A stretch of DNA of 64,000 bases, from positions 1-64,000 of the forward strand of contig JAMWET010003878.1 of the NCBI GenBank assembly GCA_024036415.1, given 5' to 3'. Of this stretch, positions 12,441 to 21,399 are shown one piece after another. This stretch comes from Prochilodus magdalenae. Its lineage: Eukaryota; Chordata; Actinopteri; Characiformes; Prochilodontidae. Both the position numbers and the translations under genes were made by a program. Below the pieces are notes generated by a model that did not search any database, was not told where the DNA came from, and saw only the letters and a list, made by a program, of their open reading frames with translations. How positions within the stretch are numbered: the stretch's first letter is position 1; each line of letters opens with the position of its first letter.

Positions 12441-15301
12441 CAAGGACATGTTCACTTGACAAACATCATGTCATAGGTCTATGTAACAAACAACTAAATA
12501 TCTTTTTTAGTGAGAAGTTACATTATACATCTCATACTCAGACGGGAATATAGTGCATGTGAACACAGTCTGAGTTTAAAAATATTGTCAAAGTATATAA
12601 TTCACATATATAATACCATCAATACAAATATGACGACATATCACATGACACCAACATTCACTTTCCTCTCAATTGTGCAATTCAGACACATAAATAACAC
12701 AAAATAAACAAACAAACAATAATTGCGGCTTAACAGAGACACCTGCCTTTCACAAGGTTTCTTCTCCTGTTTGCAGACTCTGTAATGAAGAAATTCAGTC
12801 TAGCTCTTATTACGGCTGTCAAAATAGTTTTTATATTATTGAAAAAATATATATTCTAAATGTTTAAATGGAAATGTTCACCCAAGGTTGTGAAATCAAT
12901 CACACCCAAACACAAGCTTACACATGTACTGAGCTGCCTTCTAGGAGAGGACAACTTAGCCCCATGGCTGCTACCTTCTTAGTGACAAAGTATGGCTTTT
13001 GCCTGACATAATTGGGGGATGTGAAAAAGGTTAAGGGGCTGATTCCAGCTGCCATAGCCATCATCACAACCTGACCTACATCTCGTCATTATTCTTGAGA
13101 ACAGTTAGATAGGAGAGACAAAAGAATGAGTGACAATCCATAAACTCTTTAAGTCCCGGCCGATGTGTTCCTTTTTGCTATTGGGCTGCAGTGAATAGGA
13201 TCGTTTTTCAGCTGTCTACCGCTAAAGTGGTGTTTCCTATAGATTCATTAGCCTCGTGTGGCCATTGTCTCTCGCTCCCTGCCATGATCCGCTCAGAGTC
13301 TCCGCTACAAGGCCCCGCCGGCGTAGACAATGAGGGCCCTGCCTAGGTACCAACTGGCATTATTGTCTTAACTAATCGACATTATCTGAAACATCCACGT
13401 GCCATGGGCCCTCTCCATTCTACTCCCCATCGTCTCTTGGTGGGCCGCGCTGTTCTCTCTCCAGTTCACGTGGAACACATCAGTCCCTTTCTCTGCTGAT
13501 TCTTGTTGGGTGTTAATGCCCCGCTTATCTACATAGAGGTTTATACCGACACAAAGGGAGAGCAGCGAGCGCTGAAGCAGTGTTTGTAATTAGCTCTGAG
13601 TGCAGAGTTTGAAGCATGTTGCAGTGAGTGTTTGTAGGTGCCTATGTTCTCACAAAAACCACAACATAAAGCACTTATAGAAAGACTAAGAAAGCCAAAG
13701 GGGTCCAGGTGCCTGTTGGTGGTGTTGTAGCTCACACACAGAGACTGAGCAGACGTGACTAAGATAAATCCAGTGGCTAGGACGTGAGATATTGTGTATC
13801 TGTGACGAACGACCTCTGGAAAAAATCATCAGTGCAGCTTTAAACTCAAAGAAGGAGTATAACACTTTTTGCGGAACGGTGAGCCAGTGTTGGAGGGTGG
13901 GCGGAGGGTGACCAAGGAGTGTAATGATACCTGTCATACTTAAGTTAGAATGTTACATATTTATTTTGCTAACATAGCATCCTGATTGTAGTAGCGAATA
14001 ATTCTATGACTGTGGGCAGAAGAAACGAATCTCCATTGAAGATTTGATGTAGGCTGTATTTATTGCAGGCAAAGTATAGTGAGACAGAATTGCTTAGTAC
14101 AGTTGAGAACTAGAGAAGTTAGGAACATTGGGAGCCTTTCAAAGCGCATCTATGCGACGCTCTGTTTGGACATACCATTGCGAACGTGCAAGCTTGGGCC
14201 TAAATGTCAGCACGGACGAATAGTGGCGACCATAGGCCTGCACAATCAGTGTCAGTAGGCTCTCGGCGTGGGACGGGGTATGTTTCGTGGGGACATATTC
14301 GAACAAACTATTTGCCAGATTCGCGCGATGCTTTCATCACAATGCACAAGCTAGTAGTCCAGGGTCCAGGCGTTCGGAGAGAATGAACCTATGGCTTGCC
14401 CTAAATGTTTGCAGCCTGGGAAAGGCACTCGTGAGGTGAAGCGTCTAATTCGCCAAACCCTGACAGTCATTCCTTGTTTTAGTAGAAGATTTCCTTGTTG
14501 GTGCTGCCTTGTGTTTCGTCTTCGTGTGCAGCTTTTTTTTCCTTTGCTTTTTTCTCAGACACTACAAGTCATATCTTATCTGTTTAAAATCTTTGCATTA
14601 TGCTATGCTGCACCTTGCACCAACCTCAGTCGGAGATAGGGCTCAGAGACTAAATGTGAATCCATAGAATGGACTATTGTGATCAAGTTACAGAGCTGAT
14701 CCAGTTATTTGGGTCCTAAATAGTGCCAGATGGATCAATCTCTTGCGGCACCCGCAATGGACAACAGCTTTGAGTGTTTAATGTTTAGGCATGAGCTACG
14801 GGATCGCCAGGTACATGTTTTTTGGGCGACCTCAGGTGGCCGTGATTGCACTTCGCCGCAGCCAGCCAGGTTATTACTACCTGGTTTCCCGATCGCATCG
14901 GGGTCTGCATCGATATGATGCACCAGTTCCAGAGTTCTTGCCTGTTTGATATCAAGGGAAGTTCTGATTGTATACTAGAAGTGCTGCCTCTTGTGTCCTA
15001 TTAAGGGAGCACTATAATCACTGTGATTATAGTCACACTTATTTTCAGCTTGATGATCCATCTCGCTATCGGACTATCCTACGGTGGAGCTCATTAATGT
15101 GTAGATACGACATCACAAAAATCAAAAAAAGTTTAAAAAATGGTGATATTTACACTTCATTCAGCCCTAGCTCAAATGCTAACTATCATTCCCTCACGTA
15201 AATAGGTGCCGGGTGGCACTGTATAACAGGGCCGGCTAGGGGAGATTTTTTCTTTCTCTCAACAAAGTCTGGTTCCTAGCCAACCAAAGGCAAACGGAGG
15301 G

Positions 15302-15332
<31 letters not shown>

Positions 15333-15336
15333 TGTG
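15302..15336. repeat. (GT)n microsatellite
   Basis: About 14 GT units ending in a GCGC interruption. It lies just past the right edge of the noisy copy, in clean sequence. Confidence 0.95.
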
Positions 15337-16089
15337 GAAGCTGCAGTTTTCAGGGGTTGTTGATAAAGCAAAAATATCCTGATACTGGAAACCTTCAGGG
15401 GTACGTGATTTATGTTATTATATTCATTCTTTCTGAGGCTTGCAACTGTTTGAATCAGAGAACAAATATTGCTTCTGTCAAAGAAAATGCATATCTCCAA
15501 ATAAGTAACTTTAAAAAGGAACAAGATTCAAAAAGTTAGAAAAAGTTTTTAGATAACCATCAATACAGTAATGGCAGATGAATATATATCTAGTTGTCTG
15601 CTTTTTGCTGTGCAGTTTCTATACACTGATTGTTGTTTATGTTTTATTATAATTGGCTAAAGCTAGTTTTTGCTTTTCAGAGATCTCTGTATATTGATAC
15701 TGATCCAGATCCTGTTTGCCTTTTTTACAATCTACAATTATTTAAAATAAGCTCTTTTTAATTGATGCTCTTCACCTAAGATTCTAAATCAACTAGTCAA
15801 AATTCTCAATCACTACCCCATAGGAAGAAACACACAGCTAACATCACATTAACCAAGGCTAGAAACGTTACAGGATTGGATCAGCTCCTTTCATCTGATA
15901 TGTGATTCGGCAGTTTCTGCTGAAAATGGCCCCATACTGATACCTTGTGCCATTTCTAACATATGCAGGAGATGTTTCTGAGGGGATTAGATAATCTTTC
16001 ATAAGGAGGGAGATTATCAGAGGAATAAATAAGCAAACAGGAAAAATAATTAAAACATAAAGAAAAAACAGGACAACTGTACAAGACCT
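15337..16089. other. Noncoding stretch, no gene seen
   Basis: A+T-rich sequence. A minus-strand hydrophobic open frame between 15,868 and 16,409 is antisense to the Tc1-like relic that begins about 16,090 and is not taken as a gene. Nothing else is recognised. Confidence 0.6.
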
Positions 16090-16263
16090 AGAGGACCACC
16101 GAAACCGCCAGATAAACTGCATTCAGAGACTTCATCTTTGAGAGAAAATGAAGTTCCGGTCTTAGTACTAGTTTCTGTCCATCCTTGCACTGTGAGTAGA
16201 CTGCTCAGTGCTATGGATATGAAAGGCTGTGTAATTTTCAAGACTGAGAAAAAAGTTTTATAA
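16090..16263 (+). pseudogene. Tc1/mariner-like transposase N-terminal relic
   Basis: An open + strand frame of 57 codons without a start reads like the paired-type DNA-binding region of a Tc1-like transposase. It has a basic RGPPKPPDKL stretch (family members often have a GRP hook followed by KLS), then HPCTVSRLLSAMDMKGCV, which resembles the second helix-turn-helix (STVxRxLxxxGxK). A stop follows at 16,261 and I see no catalytic D-D-E region downstream, so it is a truncated, dead fragment. A related but better kept copy lies at 58.5-59.0 kb, and the two share near-identical nucleotides around the CACTGTGAG word. Tc1 enzymes cut and paste DNA at TA sites in the nucleus; this one cannot. Family assignment is from motif recognition only. 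Confidence 0.55.
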
Positions 16264-17081
16264 GAATAGAAATAGCTACTGAAAAAGGGGCTAAAGCATT
16301 CCTGAGTTCGCTGACACAAAGGGAGGTGTAAATGAAAAGAAAACAAGTTGGTGTCTTTTGGACATCTGATTGGATGACTTGATATCTGCACCATGCACAT
16401 GTAATACAATGCCCTCTGCTATCTGCAGCTGGAAAGGAACCATATAATTATAATGATAAATGTGCCTGAGATTCTTTTTTTCTGTTCAGGGTTCTAAAAT
16501 GTGTCTGAGGTCGGGTTAAGTTCCTTATGAGGTAGAAAAGTGCCAAGAAGATGATTTTAATCCTTTTTAAGGTGTAGATTTTCTAGAGCGTTCATCTCTC
16601 AGTGATCTCTGGCATAGATTCATTAATATAAACTAAATATATTTTCTGAGTGCTCAATAAAAAAAGCAAAAGCAGCTTATTGATTATTATGGACGATAAT
16701 TAGAGTATTTTTTGCTGTGTTATAGGCAATAATGTATGGTAACTTCATCATCATCGTTACATTAAGAAGAAAGTCTATACTCAAATATAAATATGTAAGA
16801 TGAATACAAAATATATTCAAATATAAAGATTCTCTGTTAAATTCTTATGTTTGATTTGATTAGTCTTTATTATGTCCAGATACTTAACTGGTAAGGTTAA
16901 GGGTTTCACAGAAAACCACAGTAAAAGTCTTGGTGGTTTATGTTTTGGTTTAAGACCATGCTTGATTATCACACTTTTAAAATACATGTTAAATACTGTC
17001 CAGCATCAACCACAGTAAGCTACAGCCTCCCAGACACAGACGCGTAGGCGCAGCACAGGTTTATTGTATGATGGGGGAAAC
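16264..17081. other. Noncoding stretch, no gene seen
   Basis: A+T-rich DNA with poly-A and poly-T runs and no open frame worth reporting. The last 80 bases, before the BED-like start codon, become more CpG-rich and may be the 5' flank of the inserted hAT-like element. Confidence 0.5.
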
Positions 17082-17260
17082 ATGGCGGAAGCCAGCGATG
17101 GGGTTCCGGAGCTTTTCAAGCCTTTGAAGAGGATTAAGTCTGAAGTGTGGTCATATTTTGGCATTTTTTTAAGAGTACATAGGGAAACTTGGTTGAAGAT
17201 GGTCACCCTGTCTGCAGAATATGCAGAAAGCAAAACACAGTAGAGGTCCTCCTTTGTGTT
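17082..17260 (+). pseudogene. BED zinc-finger (hAT-type) N-terminal fragment
   Basis: From the ATG at 17,082 a 53-residue frame begins MAEASDGVPELFKPLKRIKS and has a VWSYFG motif at residues 22-27. This is the aromatic start of a BED-type zinc finger as found in hAT transposases and ZBED proteins. The expected next part, GHPVCRICRKQ with the first Cys pair (CxxC), is present but in the next frame at about 17,195-17,235, so a frameshift has broken the gene. The His/Cys pair that should complete the finger is not visible after it, and the rest of the transposase is missing. BED fingers bind DNA for hAT transposition or, in domesticated genes, for transcription control. This copy is most simply a truncated relic; a real first exon of a ZBED gene is less likely because of the frameshift. 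Confidence 0.6.
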
Positions 17261-17577
17261 CTAATAAACTTGGGCTACAAAATGTCCAACTATAGCGCAT
17301 ATTTACAGGGTATGCTCTACATAAAACTCTACGTAGGATTCTTTCCCTTGCTCTCTTTCCATACTCCCCTTTTCTCTTTGTTAAGCCAAGGAAGGACATT
17401 TCTCCTAAATGATCACATGAGAGCTCACAGAGCTGCTAGTTTTACCAGAGCATCATCTCCAATGTGGGTCTCGAGCCCTGGCTCCACCTTTGCAGGTACT
17501 ACCTCCTGGATTAATCAGACTGTATCTAATAAAGTTCGAAATTCCTTTTCCTGTTAGTTCTGTCTTTCTCTCTGCAA

Positions 17578-17735
17578 CCAGGATAGACATGAGGAGGATG
17601 GGCTCCCCCCTCAAGCCTGGTTCCTCTCTAGGTTTCTTCTTCACTCTAAGGGAGATTTTCCTCTCCACTGTTGCCTCTGGCTTGCTCACGGGGGCTTTTC
17701 CTTTATATGAGCTGCTTTTCTGTGAAGCAACTAAA
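17578..17735 (-). repeat. Short dispersed repeat, copy A (inverted)
   Basis: Read on the minus strand it matches the inner part of the repeat at 32,757-32,931: both carry AACAGTGG or GACAGTGG, then GGAAAATC, a purine run with GAAGAAACC, and AGAGGAACC followed by CCCATCCTC. The two copies lie in opposite orientation about 15 kb apart. The sequence type is common in fish genomes as a short SINE-like repeat. I cannot assign a family name. Confidence 0.65.
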
Positions 17736-17739
17736 TATT

Positions 17740-17823
<84 letters not shown>
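17740..17823. repeat. (GATA)n microsatellite
   Basis: About 21 uninterrupted GATA units abutting the dispersed repeat copy A. It produces long low-complexity open frames on the minus strand that are not genes. Confidence 0.98.
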
Positions 17824-17824
<1 letters not shown>

Positions 17825-19257
17825 AAAAAGGTATAAACAAGGTATTAAAATTGAATATATGTTGTCAGTTTGTTCCAAATAATGTTTGCTGTTATATATT
17901 GGGTTTTTCTATGGAACAATAAGTAGAATGTAGAATACACTACCCCACCCCCTCCCAAATAAAATATTTCAGAAACTGAGATGCAGCTAACAGGCCCACC
18001 AACGAAGCTAACTATTATCGGTTTACTGGGAGACCCACAGCCCACTCTGTCTATATAATTATTTACCATTCGGGGAATTCCACTTAGATCCAATACAAAA
18101 GCAGGAAGAGCTATATAGGCAATTAAATAACTGACTTTAAAAGGGCAGAGGAAAAGCTGTGTTATCACTGGTAGCCTACTTTCTGATATCTGTGCAGATC
18201 CTCCAAGGCTCTCAAGGATTTAAGGGTGTCAGGTAGAGATTCCCAGTATAAGGCATTAGCTGGTATATTTCATTTACTGACCTTCTACTGTGTCTCACGA
18301 ATTTGGGGGAAACTTTTTTTTCCCCCGTTTTGTAAAGAAGCATGTTTTGGAAAGCAGTGAGCACCTACAGCCTTTACAAAGCAACCTTGTGATTATTTTG
18401 AAGGCCTGTTCCTCCTCATCTAAACCCTATTTAAAGCAGTCCCTGAACTTCCCCCTCTTATCCATCCATTCTCTGGGACAGTGGGGGCTGCTCTCAACAT
18501 TTAATTGCATTTCTCCATCTATGAATGCAACATTGGTGTGTAAAATGCTCAGAAATAAGGAGCGAGATTCATGCACGCCGATGTGAAGGATTATGCTGTG
18601 GCTCACAATGAGATGCCTCACTTTGTCGGACTAAATTCGCTTTGTGTGAAACGACTGTCTGCCTCTCAAGGTTTGTTATTGTAGGCCTTGAAGAGGGGCT
18701 TGTTTTTCAAATGTCTCGTAAATGAGCATTGCGTTGTGCCACTCTGTCAGGCCCTCCACATAGGTTTTTTTCTAAACTCTGGTACAATACAGCTTTTTGA
18801 GGAAATAATCAAAGATTAAATAAATGGTTCACATATTCCTCAAAAGGTTAGCTTATACTTCACTTACCTGCCTAGGTTTCTTTTATTCAGCTGGGAAAAT
18901 TTGCATAGTAAACAACGCACTCTCCTGACCTTTGTGTTATCACTTTTTTGAGCGTCTGTACACATCATACAGTCATCATAGGCTAAGGTTCATGCCACAT
19001 GGCTCTGTCAACAGCAGAGTGGCACAGGTCAACGTCCATAGCCAATGTCATTCACCTTTAAAGGACTACTACAAAAATGCTAACATTGCTGATTTTGAAT
19101 AAAGATCTGTTATTGTAGTCAATTTGAATTATATTAGCATTTTTAGGCTCCTATAAGGCTAAGACAGAATGATTAGTCATGGTCAAGGTCTCAGACCAGT
19201 AATATGTATGTGAAAGGTATTGATCTTAGATATGTTTGTCATATTATGTTGATAATA
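17824..19257. other. Unique noncoding stretch
   Basis: No gene is seen. The part at about 18,290-18,720 is less A+T-rich, free of repeats and compositionally like a conserved noncoding element. A short inverted repeat (TTAGCATTTTT and its complement) at about 19,071-19,145 suggests a small MITE-like insertion. Confidence 0.4.
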
Positions 19258-19773
19258 AAGCTCTGGAAAAAAATTAAGACCACCTCAAAATGATCAGTTT
19301 CTCTAGTGTTATATTTTCTGGGTTTGTGTTTCACCAAAATGATCAGTTTCTGTAGTGTTACAGTTTCTGGGTTTGTGTTTCACCAAAATGATCAGTTTCT
19401 GTAGTGTTATAGTTTCTGGGTTTGTGTTTCACCAAAATGAGTAGTTTTGTTTTATTCTATACACTACTGGAAGCATGTCTCCCAAATTCCAGATCAGATA
19501 TTATCTGTTTATCTGTTTATTTAGAAAATCACTAATGAGCCTCCAGAAGCCTGATTTTAGGACCATCATCGCTGTGCATTTCACCCCAGCCACCGCTCAC
19601 TAGTTTTTTCTGTAGGTCACTTGAGGTCATCTTTCGGTGATTAAGTGACATTCAAATGAGGTGCCGGTTATCACGGTCAGTAGAGAATGGTTTTGGCCCT
19701 CTGCCAGTCTGTAGCTGTGTTGTACTGTGTGCTTGCTGCTTGACCTTGTTCTTATGAACCAGATGTTCACGTT
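19258..19773 (+). repeat. Dispersed repeat, copy 1 (with triplication)
   Basis: This block matches 34,635-35,033 in the same orientation over nearly its full length, with a few percent to perhaps 10-15 percent change. It begins with an AAATTAAGACCACCTCAAAA-like head, passes through the 49-bp tandem units, and ends near TTCTTATGAACCAGA. No coding capacity is seen. It is likely a nonautonomous mobile element. Confidence 0.85.
19287..19433 (+). repeat. 49-bp tandem repeat, three units
   Basis: Three consecutive 49-bp units, each starting AAAATGATCAGTTTCT and ending TGTGTTTCACC, differ by only a few bases. The sister element at 34.6 kb has a single unit, so the array expanded within this copy or contracted in the other. 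Confidence 0.95.
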
Positions 19774-19890
19774 CATTAGGTGAAGGGATGAGACTGGGGT
19801 AACTTTCCGGTGGGCTAAATCAAATGTAATAATGGGCTACTTTGGGAAGTTCTGACATACATGAAGAAATCAGGTACATATATATACATT
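19774..19890. other. Short spacer
   Basis: Spacer between two mobile-element relics. It holds a short ATATAT run and nothing else recognised. Confidence 0.4.
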
Positions 19891-20166
19891 CGAGTCACAT
19901 TATTATGACCATTTCCTACTTTCAGCAGCTGCATGTAGCTTATAAAGAAAATCACTTTTTCATGGCCTTCTCTGCGCTTCCACCTAGCATGTGGAAGGCA
20001 CTCTCAACTGCTTTAAGTATGAATCCATCCTTGTAGGTGATGTACATCCATACATGCTGGTTTTCTAGAAAGGATCTTCCAGCAAGACAATGTGACATGT
20101 CACATGGCTAGAAATGTCCAACATGGGTTGGAAAAGCCTGAACATCCAAGTTTCAAGGCCAACTAA
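19891..20166 (+). pseudogene. Tc1/mariner-like transposase relic (catalytic-core piece)
   Basis: At 20,074-20,166 a + strand frame reads IFQQDNVTCHMARNVQHGLE and then runs to a stop after about ten more codons. This is the region around the second catalytic aspartate of Tc1/mariner DDE transposases, usually QQDNAPCHTA followed by a W and a VLxWPxxSPDLNPIE block. The Asp is kept, while the surrounding Ala-Pro is changed to Val-Thr and the third catalytic motif is absent, so it is inactive. The upstream stretch from 19,891 (CGAGTCACATTATTATGACC) looks like other sequence of the same insertion, but this is only a guess. It does not match the relics at 16.1 and 58.5 kb in nucleotide sequence. Confidence 0.55.
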
Positions 20167-20624
20167 TTGCCGTGGATATTAGGGTTAGGGTTGCTAATTA
20201 CTTTATAAACAATCAAGAATTTATTTTTGGGATGTTAAGTTAAGCACACATTTAAAGACAAACACAAAGGCACAGAGAGTGAGGGATTGGTCATACTGCA
20301 TTCTGTGGTGACCTAGCAAAAGTCTGATGTAGCATCTTTGCTAATGCATTTTTAAGTTACACTGCAAACATGCCAGCTTTCACACATGACAGCTTTTTTC
20401 AGGTGAGGATTTAGCTGTGTACTTTATGCACATGACTAAATAACTTTATACTCCACTAGAATAATTTTGAAAAAAAATAAAAGAAAGTACAGAAGAACAA
20501 ATCTGAGCATAGGGAACCTGTATTAGACTCAATTTGCTGTATCACAGTTTTATTTGGTACTTTACCTCAAAATATGTGGCTTGTGTATATCCATATGGGT
20601 TGACAGACACTGGCAATAAAACAT
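20167..20624. other. Noncoding stretch with two telomere-like units
   Basis: Positions 20,179-20,192 contain just over two TTAGGG units, far too few to mean a telomere. The rest is A+T-rich with no gene. Confidence 0.5.
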
Positions 20625-20746
20625 TCATCCATCCATCTACTTAGCAGCTTATCCTTCTGGGTCGCAGGTGGTGCTGGAGCCTATCCCAGCACTCATTGGG
20701 CAGAAGGTAGAAAACGCCCTGGACAGGCTGCCAGTCCATCACAGAC
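20625..20746 (+). repeat. Retroposon-like fragment
   Basis: The words CATCCATCC, AGCTTATCC, GGGTCGCAGGTGGTGCTGG, GCCTATCCCAGC and CCAGTCCATCACA follow each other as in a very common teleost interspersed repeat, usually seen as a retroposon tail. It is short and 5' truncated. Family is not assigned. Confidence 0.6.
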
Positions 20747-21399
20747 AGCAAAACATATGCAACAAATTTTAATACATTTTAATGTTTTAAGACATCAGAT
20801 CAGCTGAGATCAGCTAGCCACCTACATAATAGAAGAGAAATGGAGGGAAATAGTGGACTCAAATCTTCATGTCATGGATTTCACAAGATGTTGGGAACAG
20901 TCTGGTTCATGTTGATCTCCTGTTCTTTCACATTTCAATGGTTTGTGACTGGAGACACCACAGAAGAACATTCAACTCATTGCCTTGTTCATGAAACCAG
21001 TTTAAGATGTGTATAGTCTTATATCTTTCTGGAGGTAGCCATTAGAAGACTGGTTAGAAGATTGGTATTAATAGCCCAATGTGAGCATTGTTCCAAGAAA
21101 ACATTACCTGCACCATAACACCACCTCTACCAGCCTGGACGTTGACACAAGGCAGATTGGATCCATGGATTCAAGTTGTTGGCACCAAATTCTGACCTTA
21201 CCACCAGTGTGCCTATATGGACATGGTTATTTGAGCTCTGCAGCCTTTTTCCTAGCTGGCTATATAAAACTGGGTATTCTATGTTGACTTTTCTCATTAA
21301 CAATGCATTTCCATTTGTAGAACTGTACGTGAAACATGAATGTCCTAAGAGATCAGCAGTTACAGAAAATATCTGGCATCAACAATCCCGCTACTGCCA
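20747..21399. other. Noncoding stretch, no gene seen
   Basis: Repeat-derived look with no clear match elsewhere in the window. Its open frames are short and show no domain. Confidence 0.4.

Larger units (their letters stand above)
1..15220 (-). other. Noisy inverted copy of 38.6-46.1 kb
   Basis: This whole stretch reads, on the minus strand, as a degraded copy of about 38,595-46,100. Paired landmarks keep order and opposite orientation: 330 with 45,885; 847-880 with 45,582-45,548; 1,102-1,130 with 45,425-45,400; 1,885-1,990 with 44,906-44,813; 3,880-4,080 with 43,800-43,590; 7,205-7,275 with 41,936-41,870; 9,269-9,285 with 41,277-41,261; 12,095-12,145 with 40,520-40,471; 12,920-13,070 with 39,780-39,640; 14,906-14,923 with 38,738-38,721; 15,215 with 38,600. 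The copy is about 15.2 kb against 7.5 kb, because short extra runs are scattered everywhere in it, and these runs are rich in CpG compared with the rest of the window. I see no gene in it; its open frames have no recognisable domain and the reading frame cannot be trusted. It is either an old inverted duplication or unpolished long-read sequence. Confidence 0.85.

Noticed and set aside
115..15201. Many open frames of 60-116 codons in the left arm
   Set aside because: They lie in the noisy inverted copy, show no domain, and often cross bases that are absent from the clean partner.
15868..16409. Minus-strand hydrophobic frames resembling the frame at 58,444-58,830 (shared LLTVQ, W and TS residues)
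   Set aside because: The likeness is real but is antisense to two related Tc1-like relics whose + strand frames match transposase motifs; no membrane protein is needed.
17453..17878. 141-codon minus-strand frame
   Set aside because: It is translation of the GATA array plus a dispersed repeat.
19287..19433. CRISPR-like regular repeats
   Set aside because: The units are contiguous 49-bp tandem copies without spacers, inside a dispersed eukaryotic repeat.
20179..20192. Interstitial telomere
   Set aside because: Only a little over two TTAGGG units; expected by chance in a window of this size.
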